Source: Lewinellaceae bacterium
Lineage (GTDB): Bacteria > Bacteroidota > Bacteroidia > Chitinophagales > Saprospiraceae
Length of the DNA stretch: 64,000 nt
Assembly (NCBI GenBank): GCA_020636095.1
Contig: JACJYN010000002.1
Coordinates: 1,922,001 to 1,986,000 of the forward strand
Reading direction: 5' to 3'
Position numbers and translations under genes: made by a program. Each line of letters starts with the position of its first letter. Positions within the stretch are counted from its first letter, which is position 1. Positions 43,516 to 52,509 of this stretch are shown in pieces. The notes beneath the pieces were generated by a model, which ran no database searches, was not told where the DNA came from, and saw only the letters and a program-made list of their open reading frames with translations.

Positions 43516-43622
43516 AAGAGCTGAAAATAAGAAAAAATATTAATCTTCTCTTTCCCCGAACGTTGATCGGCTATCCGATAGTATGTACACCCGCCCGGCG
43601 CTTGGTCCAGGCCAACCGTCCC

Positions 43623-44078
43623 TCACTCGGTTTCCGCCTGCCCCGGCTTGAGCAACTGTTCCGGTTTTACCTTTCCGGTAGCTTCTTTCAGCGCCTCATC
43701 GGCGTCCGTCCAGATTTTTTCCACCTCTTCCTTTACCTTGGTTGCCGTTTTATCCCCTTTCTCTTCCAACGCCTTTACCATGCCCGTACCATAGCGCCGG
43801 GCGTAGTATTTCACGGACCTGGCCCAAAAACGGCGACGCTCCTTGGGGCTCAGCTCCGATTCGTACTGCTCATAACATTCTTCCACATAAGCGCGGAAAC
43901 GCTCATCGTACTTTTTCCACCCTTCGTCCGACATCGGCAGTTTGCCGGCGGTGGCTTCCCCGATGAGGTCGTAATACCCCTGTAAAAAGGCGTCTTTGCT
44001 ATTGCCACAGTTGGGCTGTTGGGTGCAACTGGCCAGCAAGGCAAGGCCGGCAATGGCCACCCATAGAAATGGCTTCAT
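43623..44078 (-). CDS. Helical lipoprotein, DUF6565-like
   Basis: The 151-residue protein has a lipoprotein signal (MKPFLWVAIAGLALLASC, lipobox LASC) followed by TQQPNCGNSKDAFLQGYYDL and a highly charged helical body (YDERFRAYVEECYEQYESEL, RRFWARSVKYYARRYG). Bacteroidota carry many such small helical lipoproteins, some grouped as DUF6565. Its role is unknown. It is monocistronic and divergent from the GGGP synthase gene. Confidence 0.75.
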   Translation of the reverse strand: MKPFLWVAIAGLALLASCTQQPNCGNSKDAFLQGYYDLIGEATAGKLPMSDEGWKKYDERFRAYVEECYEQYESELSPKERRRFWARSVKYYARRYGTGMVKALEEKGDKTATKVKEEVEKIWTDADEALKEATGKVKPEQLLKPGQAETE

Positions 44079-44395
44079 ATTGAAAGTTTAATGGCTTCTT
44101 AAAGCACGAAAATAGGGAAATTATGGAAAGAGCCCATTATTTCGCCAATATCATCCGGCGGCCAGATAACCTGGCGTGAGGGTATCGTAAACGGATGTGC
44201 CGGCAAAAGCGGGAGCATCTGTAAACCCCGGCGCCGCCTGGATGGATAATTGTACGCCAACCAGCGTTAAAGCAAGGCAGAGTGTTAACAGGAAGTGCGA
44301 GGCCGTTTGGGTGGAAAAGAAAACACAAGCTTGCCTGGCCCCTTTCTACCGTTTGATAAAAATATTTATCTTTACCCGCGTATCAAAATAGCAGA
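44079..44395. other. Gene-free stretch before the GGGP synthase
   Basis: No supported gene. TATCTTTA at about 44367-44374 resembles a -7 box 20 bp before the ATG at 44396, with GTTTGATAAA a little upstream; this is the best promoter candidate. Confidence 0.3.
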
Positions 44396-45169
44396 ATGGG
44401 CGGGAAAAACGAGATATTTCAGCGTATGCAGGCTGCCCGGCAGGCAGGCCGTAAGTGCCTTGCCATCCTTATTGACCCGGATAGGGCAACGGCCCACCAC
44501 CTGGAACGGGTCGTGCAGTTGGGGATACAGGCAAAGGTCGACTTCTTCCTGGTTGGCGGCAGCCTGGTTGTGAAAGATGAACTGGGGCGCTGCCTGGCCT
44601 TTATCCGAAGCCAATGCACCATACCTACCATACTTTTCCCCGGCAGCCCGCTCCAGATCGACGAGCAGGCGGACGCCCTGCTCTTCCTGTCGCTCATCTC
44701 GGGCCGGAATGCCGAACTGCTCATCGGGCAGCAGGTCATCAGCGCGCCCTACCTTCATCAGAGTTCACTGGAGGTCATCAGTGTCGGTTATATGCTGGTC
44801 GACGGCGGGGCGCCTACCACCGCTTCTTACATGAGTAACACCCTGCCCATTCCGGCTGATAAGCCGGATATCGCGCTGGCCACCGCCCTGGCCGGAGAGA
44901 TGCTGGGGTTGAAAACCCTGTATCTCGATGCGGGCAGCGGCGCCCGTCACCCCGTCAGCGAGGCAATGATTAGCAAGGTGCGCAAACATACCAATGCGCC
45001 TCTGATTGTCGGTGGGGGCATTCGCCGGCCGGAACGGGCGTGGGCCAGCGCCGAGGCCGGCGCCGATATCATTGTGGTGGGCAACGCGGTGGAAAAATCG
45101 GCAAGCCTGCTCACCGAGATGGCCGAGGCGGTGCATAGTTGCCGGGCGGGTGGGTTGCATGAGGAGTGA
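44396..45169 (+). CDS. Geranylgeranylglyceryl/heptaprenylglyceryl phosphate synthase family
   Basis: The 257-residue TIM-barrel protein belongs to the GGGPS/PcrB family, which joins a polyprenyl diphosphate to sn-glycerol-1-phosphate as in archaeal ether lipids. Family features: AILIDPDR at the first strand, FFLVGGSL, PTILFPGSP, FLSLISGRN, SVGYMLVDGG, LYLDAGSGA and the phosphate-binding IVGGGIRRPERA plus ADIIVVGNAV. Bacteroidota homologues with GGGPP synthase activity are known; the lipid made in vivo is uncertain. The next gene, rsgA, follows with its own promoter. Confidence 0.92.
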   Translation: MGGKNEIFQRMQAARQAGRKCLAILIDPDRATAHHLERVVQLGIQAKVDFFLVGGSLVVKDELGRCLAFIRSQCTIPTILFPGSPLQIDEQADALLFLSLISGRNAELLIGQQVISAPYLHQSSLEVISVGYMLVDGGAPTTASYMSNTLPIPADKPDIALATALAGEMLGLKTLYLDAGSGARHPVSEAMISKVRKHTNAPLIVGGGIRRPERAWASAEAGADIIVVGNAVEKSASLLTEMAEAVHSCRAGGLHEE

Positions 45170-45216
45170 GCTTTTTGTCCATCAGAACTAGTTCAGGTTT
45201 TTTTTCGTTGTAACCT

Positions 45217-45224
45217 TACCTTTG
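45217..45224 (+). promoter_or_regulatory. -7 element of the rsgA promoter
   Basis: TACCTTTG matches TAnnTTTG; a run of eight T about 20 bases upstream stands in for the -33 box. Transcription would begin near 45231, 28 nt before the TTG start of rsgA. Confidence 0.5.
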
Positions 45225-45258
45225 CGATCAGAAAAAGAACCAAAAGAATAAACAGACT

Positions 45259-46209
45259 TTGAAAAAAGGAACAGTCATAAAATCAACCGGTAGCTGGTAC
45301 CAGGTGAGGCTCGACAGCGGAGCGGTCGTGGATAGCCGGATCATCGGAAAATTCCGGCTCAATGGCAAGCGCCTTACCAATCCGGTTGCGGTGGGGGATG
45401 AGGTGGAAATAGAGATCGATGAGAAGGATGAAACGGGGACAATAAAAAATATTCTGCCCCGCCGGAACTACGTCGTCCGGCAGTCGCCCCGGCGCAAACA
45501 CGACCTGCACCTCCTGGCCAGCAACGTCGACCAGGCAATGGTGATGGTGACCATCGTGCAGCCCAACCTCAAGCAGGGCTTCATCGACCGCTTTCTGCTG
45601 ATGACCGAACCCTACGAAATACCGGCTATCATCGTTTTCAATAAATCCGACCTATACGATGAAGGAGATTTAGCCGTTTTCGAATACCTGAGGGATATTT
45701 ACGAAAAGATCGGGTATAAGGCGCTGCTGACTTCGGCCACTGAAGGACAAGGCCTGGAGGAACTGCGAATGTTACTAAAAGACAAGGTGACGCTCATCGC
45801 CGGCCAGTCCGGAGTAGGTAAATCCACACTGGTCAACGCCGTCCAGCCTCAACTGGAACTGCGCACCCAGGAACTGAGCGACTACTCAGGTAAAGGCATG
45901 CACACCACAACCTTCGCCGAAATGCATCAACTGGACTCTGGCGGCGCCATCATCGACACGCCGGGTATCAAAACTCTATCCTTCAACCACCTGGAGCCCA
46001 TGGATGTAGCGCACAACTTCCGGGAGTTTTTCCAATACTCCGAAGATTGCCGCTTCGGTGGCAAGTGCCTGCACCGCAATGAACCGGGCTGCGCCGTCAA
46101 GGCCGCCGTCGAAGAAGAAGAATTGAGTGAACTGCGCTACGTCAATTACCTCACCCTGCTCGAAGAGATCGAAGAACAGAACTACTGGGAACGGCATAGT
46201 GAGTATTAA
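45259..46209 (+). CDS. rsgA: Ribosome small subunit GTPase RsgA
   Basis: The 316-residue protein has the OB-fold (about 1-80), the circularly permuted GTPase in the order G4 (FNKSD), G5 (TSATEGQG), G1 (GQSGVGKST, about 182-190), G2, G3 (DTPGIK), and the C-terminal zinc motif CRFGGKCLHRNEPGC. RsgA acts in late 30S maturation and releases RbfA. The start is TTG at 45259 (LKKGTVIKSTGSWYQVRLDS): no ATG or GTG fits in frame before the OB-fold, and the protein then aligns with the family from its first strand. Confidence 0.95.
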   Translation: MKKGTVIKSTGSWYQVRLDSGAVVDSRIIGKFRLNGKRLTNPVAVGDEVEIEIDEKDETGTIKNILPRRNYVVRQSPRRKHDLHLLASNVDQAMVMVTIVQPNLKQGFIDRFLLMTEPYEIPAIIVFNKSDLYDEGDLAVFEYLRDIYEKIGYKALLTSATEGQGLEELRMLLKDKVTLIAGQSGVGKSTLVNAVQPQLELRTQELSDYSGKGMHTTTFAEMHQLDSGGAIIDTPGIKTLSFNHLEPMDVAHNFREFFQYSEDCRFGGKCLHRNEPGCAVKAAVEEEELSELRYVNYLTLLEEIEEQNYWERHSEY

Positions 46210-46217
46210 AGGGTTAA

Positions 46218-46331
46218 GGGTATCCGTCTAAAGTTGGACAGAATGGGCTGGGGTTGTGTACGATGGACGGACACAGTGGGAGGCCCTTGTGTGTACGATG
46301 TACGAGGCTGTCCAATGTTAGACGGGTGGCC
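46218..46331. repeat. Group F element
   Basis: Starts GGGTATCCGTCTAAAGTTGG and ends CTGTCCAATGTTAGACGGGT before GGCC; contains GTTGTGTACGATG and GTGTACGATGTACGAGG. Relatives are at 5769, 36226 and 54081. Confidence 0.85.
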
Positions 46332-46346
46332 AGGGTTAATAACTAG

Positions 46347-46537
46347 TGCGCCGGGAACGAAGTTGTTGGTCAATAATTTGAGGCTGTTTTGCGGCCGGCT
46401 CGTCGCCAAAGGCTATGGCCGGCGGAGACAGGCAAGGCGCGACGACCGACCATAGCCTAAGCTACGGAAGGAAGGAGCAACGCAGCATGGGCGAAAAAGA
46501 GCCCAAAGAATTGGTTAAGAATTTCGTTCCCGGCGCA
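46347..46537. mobile_element. Group C palindromic element with CTAG flanks
   Basis: Ends TGCGCCGGGAACGAAGTTGT and the matching right end; CTAG at 46343-46346 and 46538-46541. It is in the opposite orientation to the copy at 36328 and 33 bp longer, the extra bases being a CGGCTCGTCGCC duplication-like stretch near 46396. Confidence 0.9.
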
Positions 46538-46576
46538 CTAGTAACTGATAACCAATATAATACCCCTTATAGCAAC

Positions 46577-46744
46577 ATGGGATACCAAAGCCGAAAACGG
46601 GGCTATAAAAGCCGCCGCGAAAAATTTGCTGAAACTATGCGCGCCACGCGCGTCTTCCTGTTTTTCCTCACCCTCGGAATGGCCGTCTGGGTATTCCGCA
46701 ACCGCTACGAGTTCTGGGGTTGGCTGAAGACCTACATTTATTAA
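46577..46744 (+). CDS. Small membrane protein, 55 residues
   Basis: The ATG at 46577 gives MGYQSRKRGYKSRREKFAET, a basic N-terminus, then one membrane helix (VFLFFLTLGMAVWVFRN) and the end WGWLKTYIY. The frame is open upstream, but that part is group C repeat. The pattern of a basic head, one helix and a YxW tail looks like a conserved small Bacteroidota protein; its role is unknown. Confidence 0.6.
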   Translation: MGYQSRKRGYKSRREKFAETMRATRVFLFFLTLGMAVWVFRNRYEFWGWLKTYIY

Positions 46745-46871
46745 TACGATCTCTTCGCTTGCCAAGCAGATGGATGCTTTCAATGGGCAATGATTTCCCA
46801 ACCTGTTAAACTTTTAAAAAAAAGACCCACGGAAATGAAACGCATCCGGGAAAACAGGCATTAATTACTAA

Positions 46872-47009
46872 GAGAACTCGGGGGCCAGTGGGCAAAACTT
46901 CCTGAAACGTATGGATCTTGACCAATACCGTTTCGAATACATTATCGACCAGGGCTCCATCGTTCCTGTCGAAATGTCGACCGGCCCTATCTTTGAAAGG
47001 AATAAATAG
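46872..47009 (+). pseudogene. Possible C-terminal gene fragment
   Basis: The open frame ENSGASGQNFLKRMDLDQYR, FEYIIDQGSIVPVEMS, GPIFERNK-stop reads like the end of a protein, but has no start other than an internal ATG (32 codons from 46911). A hairpin (GGGCTCC/GGAGCCC, 47033-47056) and then a group D element follow. Family not recognised. Confidence 0.3.
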
Positions 47010-47088
47010 AAACAATCGATTAGTGAAACCAAAAGGGCTCCACCTTGGCGGAGCCCCTCTCTAACCACTTGGTTTAAAAAGCGAAATC

Positions 47089-47251
47089 GTAACTATTCAG
47101 CTATTCGCCGTTCGCAATTCGCCGTTCGCTAAACGCTGCCTCAAAACCCGGATTTAGGGCAAAGAACTGGTTTCTTGAGCTTAGATTCCTGCAATTAGCG
47201 GCATAGTGATGCGAATAGCGAACCGCTAAAAGCGAAATGCTGAATAGTAAC
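47089..47251. mobile_element. Group D MITE-like element with 8-bp target duplication
   Basis: Ends GTAACTATTCAGC and GCTGAATAGTAAC, 163 bp. The flanks are exact direct repeats GCGAAATC (47081-47088 and 47252-47259). Interior as in 38726 but in the other orientation. Confidence 0.92.
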
Positions 47252-47268
47252 GCGAAATCTTTAAAAGT

Positions 47269-49737
47269 TTATTCCGGCTCTATCCCCAGGACGATATTAA
47301 ACGTCCCGAATTTCGACCAATGCTGCCCTTCCAGTTCCGGCTTATCGAAGCCGATGCCATAGTCAAAGCCGAGGGTGCCGAACATGGGCAGCTGTAGGCG
47401 CAGGCCCAGGCCGGCGGCCGGTTTCAGGTTGAAGGGAGCAAACTGGTAAGCCTGCTTCCACACATTGCCCGCCTCGGCAAAGCCGAGGATATATCCCCGG
47501 GCGGCCTGCGCGTTGAATAAAGGATAACGCAACTCCAGCGTTAGTTTGCTGAAGGCGGCCCCGCCGCCGCCGCGGCTGCCCTCCAGGTAACCTTCTTCGT
47601 AGCCCCTCAGTGCGATCAGGTCGTTGCCGACGAAGCCTGCCTGGCTGGAACTGATGCCGTTACCGCCCAACTCGAAGCGCTCGAAGGGGGGCGTGCCAAT
47701 ATCGCGGTTATAATGCCCGAGCCAGCCCATCTTGGCCGAGGCTTTCAACACCAGCTTGCGCGTAATAGGCGCATACCATTCCGCATTGAAGCGCCACTTG
47801 TGGTATTCCAGCCATCGGTAGGGATTCTCATTGTCTGACGAGGCTAACCCAAGCGCCGAGAAGGGCGGAGTAAATTGGGCGGATAAGGTGATGCGGGCGC
47901 CCCGTGTCGGGAAGAATGGGTCGCCAATGGTGTTATACGTCAGCGCCGGTTTGAGGTATAGATTGTTGAACCGGCCCGAGCTGATGCTGCTGCCATCATC
48001 CAGTTGGATATCCTGGTAACCGTTGAGGTAAATGTGCTGATAACTGCCCTCCAGCGTAAAGGCCAGGCTGCGGCGAAGCGCCCGGAAGCGGGCGCCGAGC
48101 TGCAGGCTGCCCCCCGTTACGCTGAGGCTGGCGAAACTTTCATCGCCGGCGCTTGCTCCATTGGTGAAGCGTTGAGTGAAGCCGGCGACGGTAAACAGGT
48201 TGGGGCGCTTACCCCCCAGCCAGGGTTCCGAGAAGCTGATATTGGCGGCCTGATACTGGCTGCCGGTTGATTGCAATCTCAGGGACAACCGCTGCCCGTC
48301 GCCGGAGGGCAGAGGCGACCAGTCTTTGCCTTTCAGCAGGTTGCGCACCGAAAAATTGTCGATGGTCAACCCCAGTGTGCCAACCACTTGCTGGCTGGCG
48401 GGGTTCCAGCCGGCGGAGAGTTCCACTTTTTCGTTGCGCTTTTCTTCCACCTCGTATTCCAGCGCCACCGTGGCGGTTGCCGGGTCGACGTCGGTATGGA
48501 TGCCCAGTTTTTCGGGATTGAAGTAGCCCATGGCCATGAGTTCCCGCTGGGAACGGATCACATCCGCGCGGCTGAAAGGCTGCCCGGGCTGGGTGGCCAG
48601 TTCGCGGCGGATGACGTGCTCGTGGGTCCGCTCGTTGCCTTTTATGTTTACCTCACTGATCATGGCCACCGGCCCTTCGGTGATCCGAAATTCCAGGTCG
48701 ATGGTATCGCCTCTTATACCTTTTTCAATGGGCTCGATGCGGACAAAGAGGTAGCCGTTGTCCATGTACAGGGATTGAATATCCCGCCCCTCCGGGCTGA
48801 AGAACAGGCGCTCGTCCAGCAACCCCTGATTGTATACATCTCCGGGTTGTATACCCAGCTGCTTTTGCAGCAGAGCAGAGGGATAGATGGCATTGCCCTC
48901 CCAGTTGATATGGCCAAAATAATAACATCGCCCTTCGTCGATGCGCCAGGCCAGGCCAATCCGGCCTTTTTCATCTCTCCAGAAACTGTCCTGCTCGATG
49001 CGGGCGTCCCGATACCCCAGAGTATGGTAATAGCCCAATAGCTTTTCCTTATCCGCCGTCAGGGTTGCCGGCAGGTAGCGGGCGCTGCCGAAGAGGCGGC
49101 GGGCCTCCTTGGTGTCCATGAGGCGGTGGAGCTTGCGGGTGGAAACGGCTTCATTGCCCCGAAAGTGGAGGTTGGCCACTTTTAATTTTGTCCCTTTATC
49201 GATATCTACCCGCAGGTGAATGGCGCTGCTGTCCGCGTTGAGCCGCTGCTTCAGGCTGATCTGCGCATCCGCGAAGCTCTTTTCTTCAAAATACTTTTGT
49301 ACGGATTCGCGAAATGTGTTTTGATGGTGAGCGCTGAGGATGCCGCCTTTGCTGAATTGCTGTTCTGCGATCTCTTCTACAGATTTCTGTTCCTGCTTCT
49401 TCAACCCTGTAATGGCCCACCGGCTGAGGCGGGGCAGCTCCTCCACCTGGATTTCTAAAAAAATAACGTCGCCGATGGTTTTGGATCGGGTGATGGCTAC
49501 ATGGCGAAACAATTGCTGCTGCCACAGCGTCCGGATGGCCTTGCTGACAGCCGGCCCCGGAATCTCCACCTTATCGCCTGCCCGGATACCGGAAAGGGCG
49601 ATGATGGCCCGGGCATCGCTTTGCTTGTTGCCGACGACTTCGATACCGCCAATCTCGTAGAGCCTACTTTCCTGAGCAGGCAAAAGAGTGTAGAGGGTAC
49701 TGGCGAGCAGTACCAGGAAGTAGTTTTTCCAGTACAT
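47269..49737 (-). CDS. BamA/TamA-family (Omp85) outer-membrane protein
   Basis: The 822-residue protein has a signal peptide (MYWKNYFLVLLASTLYTLLP, then AQ), four to five POTRA domains (about 25-430; YEIGGIEVVGNKQSDARAII, VANLHFRGNEAVSTRKLHRL, ISEVNIKGNERTHEHVIRRE) and a 16-stranded barrel (about 440-822) with the lid-lock-type motif RGYEEGYLEGSRGGG and a terminal barrel strand. It is the size of BamA, which folds proteins into the outer membrane. POTRA spacing and the FNIVLGIEPE end (not the classical aromatic end) leave open whether it is the main BamA or a paralogue. Confidence 0.92.
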   Translation of the reverse strand: MYWKNYFLVLLASTLYTLLPAQESRLYEIGGIEVVGNKQSDARAIIALSGIRAGDKVEIPGPAVSKAIRTLWQQQLFRHVAITRSKTIGDVIFLEIQVEELPRLSRWAITGLKKQEQKSVEEIAEQQFSKGGILSAHHQNTFRESVQKYFEEKSFADAQISLKQRLNADSSAIHLRVDIDKGTKLKVANLHFRGNEAVSTRKLHRLMDTKEARRLFGSARYLPATLTADKEKLLGYYHTLGYRDARIEQDSFWRDEKGRIGLAWRIDEGRCYYFGHINWEGNAIYPSALLQKQLGIQPGDVYNQGLLDERLFFSPEGRDIQSLYMDNGYLFVRIEPIEKGIRGDTIDLEFRITEGPVAMISEVNIKGNERTHEHVIRRELATQPGQPFSRADVIRSQRELMAMGYFNPEKLGIHTDVDPATATVALEYEVEEKRNEKVELSAGWNPASQQVVGTLGLTIDNFSVRNLLKGKDWSPLPSGDGQRLSLRLQSTGSQYQAANISFSEPWLGGKRPNLFTVAGFTQRFTNGASAGDESFASLSVTGGSLQLGARFRALRRSLAFTLEGSYQHIYLNGYQDIQLDDGSSISSGRFNNLYLKPALTYNTIGDPFFPTRGARITLSAQFTPPFSALGLASSDNENPYRWLEYHKWRFNAEWYAPITRKLVLKASAKMGWLGHYNRDIGTPPFERFELGGNGISSSQAGFVGNDLIALRGYEEGYLEGSRGGGGAAFSKLTLELRYPLFNAQAARGYILGFAEAGNVWKQAYQFAPFNLKPAAGLGLRLQLPMFGTLGFDYGIGFDKPELEGQHWSKFGTFNIVLGIEPE

Positions 49738-49775
49738 AGAAAAAAATCTGTGGCGCGGTAGCGCTGGAATCGTTT

Positions 49776-49937
49776 AGAGTGTGTTCAAATTTTCATGATC
49801 GAGCGAAAGTGAGCAAATTTTATACTGAGCAAGGCAAAAAACGCAGGCATACCTGGAAGGTAAGGCGAGGCTTTTTAACGCAGCGCAGGATGAAATTTGC
49901 CGCTTGCAGCCGATTGATGGAATTTTGAACACACTCT
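49776..49937. repeat. Group A-like palindromic element, 162 bp, variant ends
   Basis: Ends AGAGTGTGTTCAAATTTTCA and AATTTTGAACACACTCT with TTA flanks. The core has CAAGGC, GCATACCTGGAAGGTAAGGC and AACGCAGCGCA. Lies 38 bp upstream of the Omp85 gene's start, so its promoter must be within or beyond it. Confidence 0.85.
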
Positions 49938-50068
49938 TAATGAAGTTGTTGAAAGTTCAACTTAAAGAGGGGAGATGACAGGAGGGGGTTGGCTGGCGTG
50001 CGAAGATTTTTCAGCGCAAAGGTGGCTGGACGTTGGACGGCCCTTTCGCGTAAGACGAAAGTGTAATG

Positions 50069-50263
50069 CTATCGGCGTTCTTTTTGATTGGTATCCAGGC
50101 TCACGACTTCACCTATATTTTCTTCAATATTCAGAAAATAGGTGCTTTCGTAGATATAGTTGAAATTCAGCTGTTCCCGCAGCACTTCAAATTGTCCTTC
50201 GTTTTCTACGTAACCAGCGATCCATTCTACTGCTTCCAGGCGGTCTTTGAATTTAATTTTCAT
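50069..50263 (-). CDS. Small hypothetical protein, 64 residues
   Basis: The ATG at 50263 gives MKIKFKDRLEAVEWIAGYVE and continues NEGQFEVLREQLNFNYIYES. It is acidic, mixed alpha/beta, with no signal or membrane helix. It reads like a genuine small conserved protein (TYFLNIEENIGEVVSL), although I cannot name a family. It is isolated in a 1.5-kb gap filled otherwise by palindromic elements. Confidence 0.6.
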   Translation of the reverse strand: MKIKFKDRLEAVEWIAGYVENEGQFEVLREQLNFNYIYESTYFLNIEENIGEVVSLDTNQKERR

Positions 50264-50440
50264 GGTTGGTGATTTTAATGTCAAAATCAAACAGCTTCTA
50301 AACAAGGCTTCTTGCTATTTGATGTCAGTTTGGAGTAAAAGATTACTTCCAAAAGGAGTAATTAACACTTTTTTAATGGTTGCCCTTCTTTGCCACATTT
50401 TCGGGCCTTGTTGAAATCCAGGACAAATTTGATGCCAGAA

Positions 50441-50708
50441 GTAACTATTCAGCTATTCGCAGTTCGCTATTCGCCGTTCGCAAGAACCTGCCCAAAACCT
50501 GGGCTTAGGGGCCGGAGAAAAATAAGTTCCCCGTTTCAGGCCAGAGATTTTGTCGCTGGACAAGGCGCGAAGAACGCGCATAGCCCAGCTACGCAAGTGA
50601 TGAGCAACGCAGTACAGCGGCAAAAGATCGGCATCAAATGGGGAAGTTATTCTTCGCCGGGCCCTTAGAGCAAAGAACTGGTTCATCAAGCCTGGATTCC
50701 TGCTTTTA
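50441..50708. mobile_element. Group D element split by a group B element
   Basis: The left part (GTAACTATTCAGC to CCTGGGCTTA, 50441-50507) and the right part (GCAAAGAACTGGTTCATCAA to GATTCCTGC, 50670-50703) match the intact D copy at 47089 (ATTTAGGGCAAAGAACTGG). The group B element sits between, and a group A element cuts off the right end. Confidence 0.85.
50508..50664. mobile_element. Group B palindromic element, inserted in a group D element
   Basis: 157 bp, ends GGGGCCGGAGAAAAATAAGT and CGCCGGGCCC, TTA on both sides. Comparison with the uninterrupted TTTAGGGCAAAGAACTGG at about 47158 gives the empty site. Confidence 0.9.
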
Positions 50709-50872
50709 AGAGCATGTTTGGAGGCCGGGTTTGGAGATAAAAAGTGTCAATTTTTTGTTGAGATAAGGCATCTTTTTGCAGCTCATACTGGTGGTACGGG
50801 CAAAAAAAGTAACGCAATATCAGCAAAAAAGGGGCATTTTTTAGCCCAAATGACTACCTCCAAACATGCTCT
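50709..50872. repeat. Group A palindromic element, 164 bp
   Basis: Almost identical to the copy at 61658-61821; ends AGAGCATGTTTGGAGG and CTCCAAACATGCTCT. Directly abuts the broken group D element. Confidence 0.88.
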
Positions 50873-50932
50873 TAGGAACTGGTTTGGTTAAAGATGAACG
50901 AAAAGATGGCTTTTACCTACCCCAAAAGGATA

Positions 50933-51096
50933 AGAGCTTGTCCAAAATTCAACAATCGGCCTGCAAATGTCCCTTTTTCGCTTATATTTCGTTCCGAAAC
51001 CAGGCTTGATAGCGCTGCTATCATCCTGAACCCGCGCCTCATCTAAGCAAAAAATGAACTGTTTTCGGCTCGAAGGCCGAAATTTGGACAAGCTCT
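50933..51096. repeat. Group A-like palindromic element, 164 bp, variant ends and reversed core
   Basis: Ends AGAGCTTGTCCAAAATT and AATTTGGACAAGCTCT with TAA flanks. The core is read on the minus strand: GATGAGGCGCGG, GATAGCAGCGCTATC, GAACGAAATA. The length is the same as in the other A elements. Confidence 0.85.
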
Positions 51097-51232
51097 AATC
51101 TATTAGATGGAACCCGAACCCAGGTGAAAGTATATATAAATTGTTTATTTTTTTCAAATTTAAAACTTATTGTGTAAATTCGCAATAGGTTTTTTTAGTG
51201 GAATCCCCTTTGCCGCATCATAAACTATTTGT

Positions 51233-52435
51233 ATGCAACGATCCGGACATGCCGACCTCCCGCTCCACCACGGGCGCGTACCGCCCTGGCTGGCCAACCG
51301 AATGGCCCGCCTGGGCAGGGCCATTGTAGAAGCGCTGGTGGTGGAATACGGCCGGGGCGAAGTGGTGCGCCGCCTGAGCGACCCGCTTTGGTTCCAGTCC
51401 TTCGGGGCGGTGATGGGGATGGACTGGCACTCCTCGGGCATCACTACCTCGGTGGTGGGCGCCCTGAAGCGAGGCCTCAATCCCATCTCGAAAGAACTGG
51501 GCATATACGTCTGTGGGGGCCGCGGCCGCCATTCCCGCAATACGCCTCAGGAACTGATGCAGGTGGCCGAAAAAACCGGCCTGGACGGTTTGGGCCTGGT
51601 GCGCAGCAGCCGCCTGAGCGCCAAGGTGGACAATACCGCCATTCAGGATGGTTTCCAGATATATTTGCATTCCTTTATAGTCACGCGGGAGGGCGAATGG
51701 GCAGTCGTACAGCAGGGCATGAACGAGCAAAACGGCTACGCCCGCCGCTATCACTGGCACTCCCAGTCCTTTGACTCTTTTGTCGATAACCCACATACCT
51801 CTATCTACGGTGAAAACCAGGGGCTCATCCTCAACCTGGCCGACCGGCAAGCCGATACAACCAGAACCGGCGTGCTCGATATTTCCACCCAACACCCCAC
51901 CCGGATGTTGGAGGAGATTCGCAACATACGGATGCCCGCCCGCCACGATGTGAAAGCCAAAGATATAGACCTGCGCCGCCTGGGCAGCGTCATCGCCCTG
52001 GCTTATGAACAGGAATTACAGGATTTCGAGTCGCTGCTCTTGTTACCGGGAGTAGGGCCCCGCACCTTGCAATCCCTCACCCTGGTCAGCGAAGTCATTT
52101 ACGGTACACCCTCCCGCTTTCAGGACCCCGCCCGCTTCTCCTTTGCTCACGGCGGCAAAGACGGCAAGCCCTTTCCCGTTCCCACCAAAGTTTATGACGA
52201 GACGATCTCGGTGCTGAGTAAAGCGGTGGAAAAGGCAAAGATCGGCCATACTGAGAAAAAGGAAGCCATCAAAAGCCTGCACGAAACAGCGAAACGAATC
52301 GAGCAGAGCTTCGTCCCCAATGATAATTTCGACAAGCTGGTGGAAAAGGAATGGCAGGAATCCCATCGCTATGGTGGCCGTACGGTAATGGACGATGTGG
52401 GAAAAAATATTCAACTTCTACTGCCCGGCTTATAA
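51233..52435 (+). CDS. DUF763 family protein
   Basis: The 400-residue protein matches DUF763 along its length: RSGHADLPLHHGRVPPWLAN, MGMDWHSSGITTSVVGALKR, GIYVCGGRGRHSRNTPQELM, YHWHSQSFDSFVDNPHTSIY and a C-terminal HhH-like LLLPGVGPRTLQSLTLVSEV. The family occurs in bacteria and archaea; the conserved His/Asp residues suggest an enzyme and the HhH suggests nucleic acid, but no activity is established. It is followed 75 bp later by the aldehyde dehydrogenase gene in the same direction. Confidence 0.9.
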   Translation: MQRSGHADLPLHHGRVPPWLANRMARLGRAIVEALVVEYGRGEVVRRLSDPLWFQSFGAVMGMDWHSSGITTSVVGALKRGLNPISKELGIYVCGGRGRHSRNTPQELMQVAEKTGLDGLGLVRSSRLSAKVDNTAIQDGFQIYLHSFIVTREGEWAVVQQGMNEQNGYARRYHWHSQSFDSFVDNPHTSIYGENQGLILNLADRQADTTRTGVLDISTQHPTRMLEEIRNIRMPARHDVKAKDIDLRRLGSVIALAYEQELQDFESLLLLPGVGPRTLQSLTLVSEVIYGTPSRFQDPARFSFAHGGKDGKPFPVPTKVYDETISVLSKAVEKAKIGHTEKKEAIKSLHETAKRIEQSFVPNDNFDKLVEKEWQESHRYGGRTVMDDVGKNIQLLLPGL

Positions 52436-52509
52436 AACCTGGACACAGTCGTTTGACAATTTTCAGGAAGAAATGAAACCGATCGATTACAATCAATACA
52501 CTATTCAAC

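Noticed and set aside
44197..44391. Short ORFs before the GGGP synthase gene
   Set aside because: No conserved features; the stretch looks like a promoter region.
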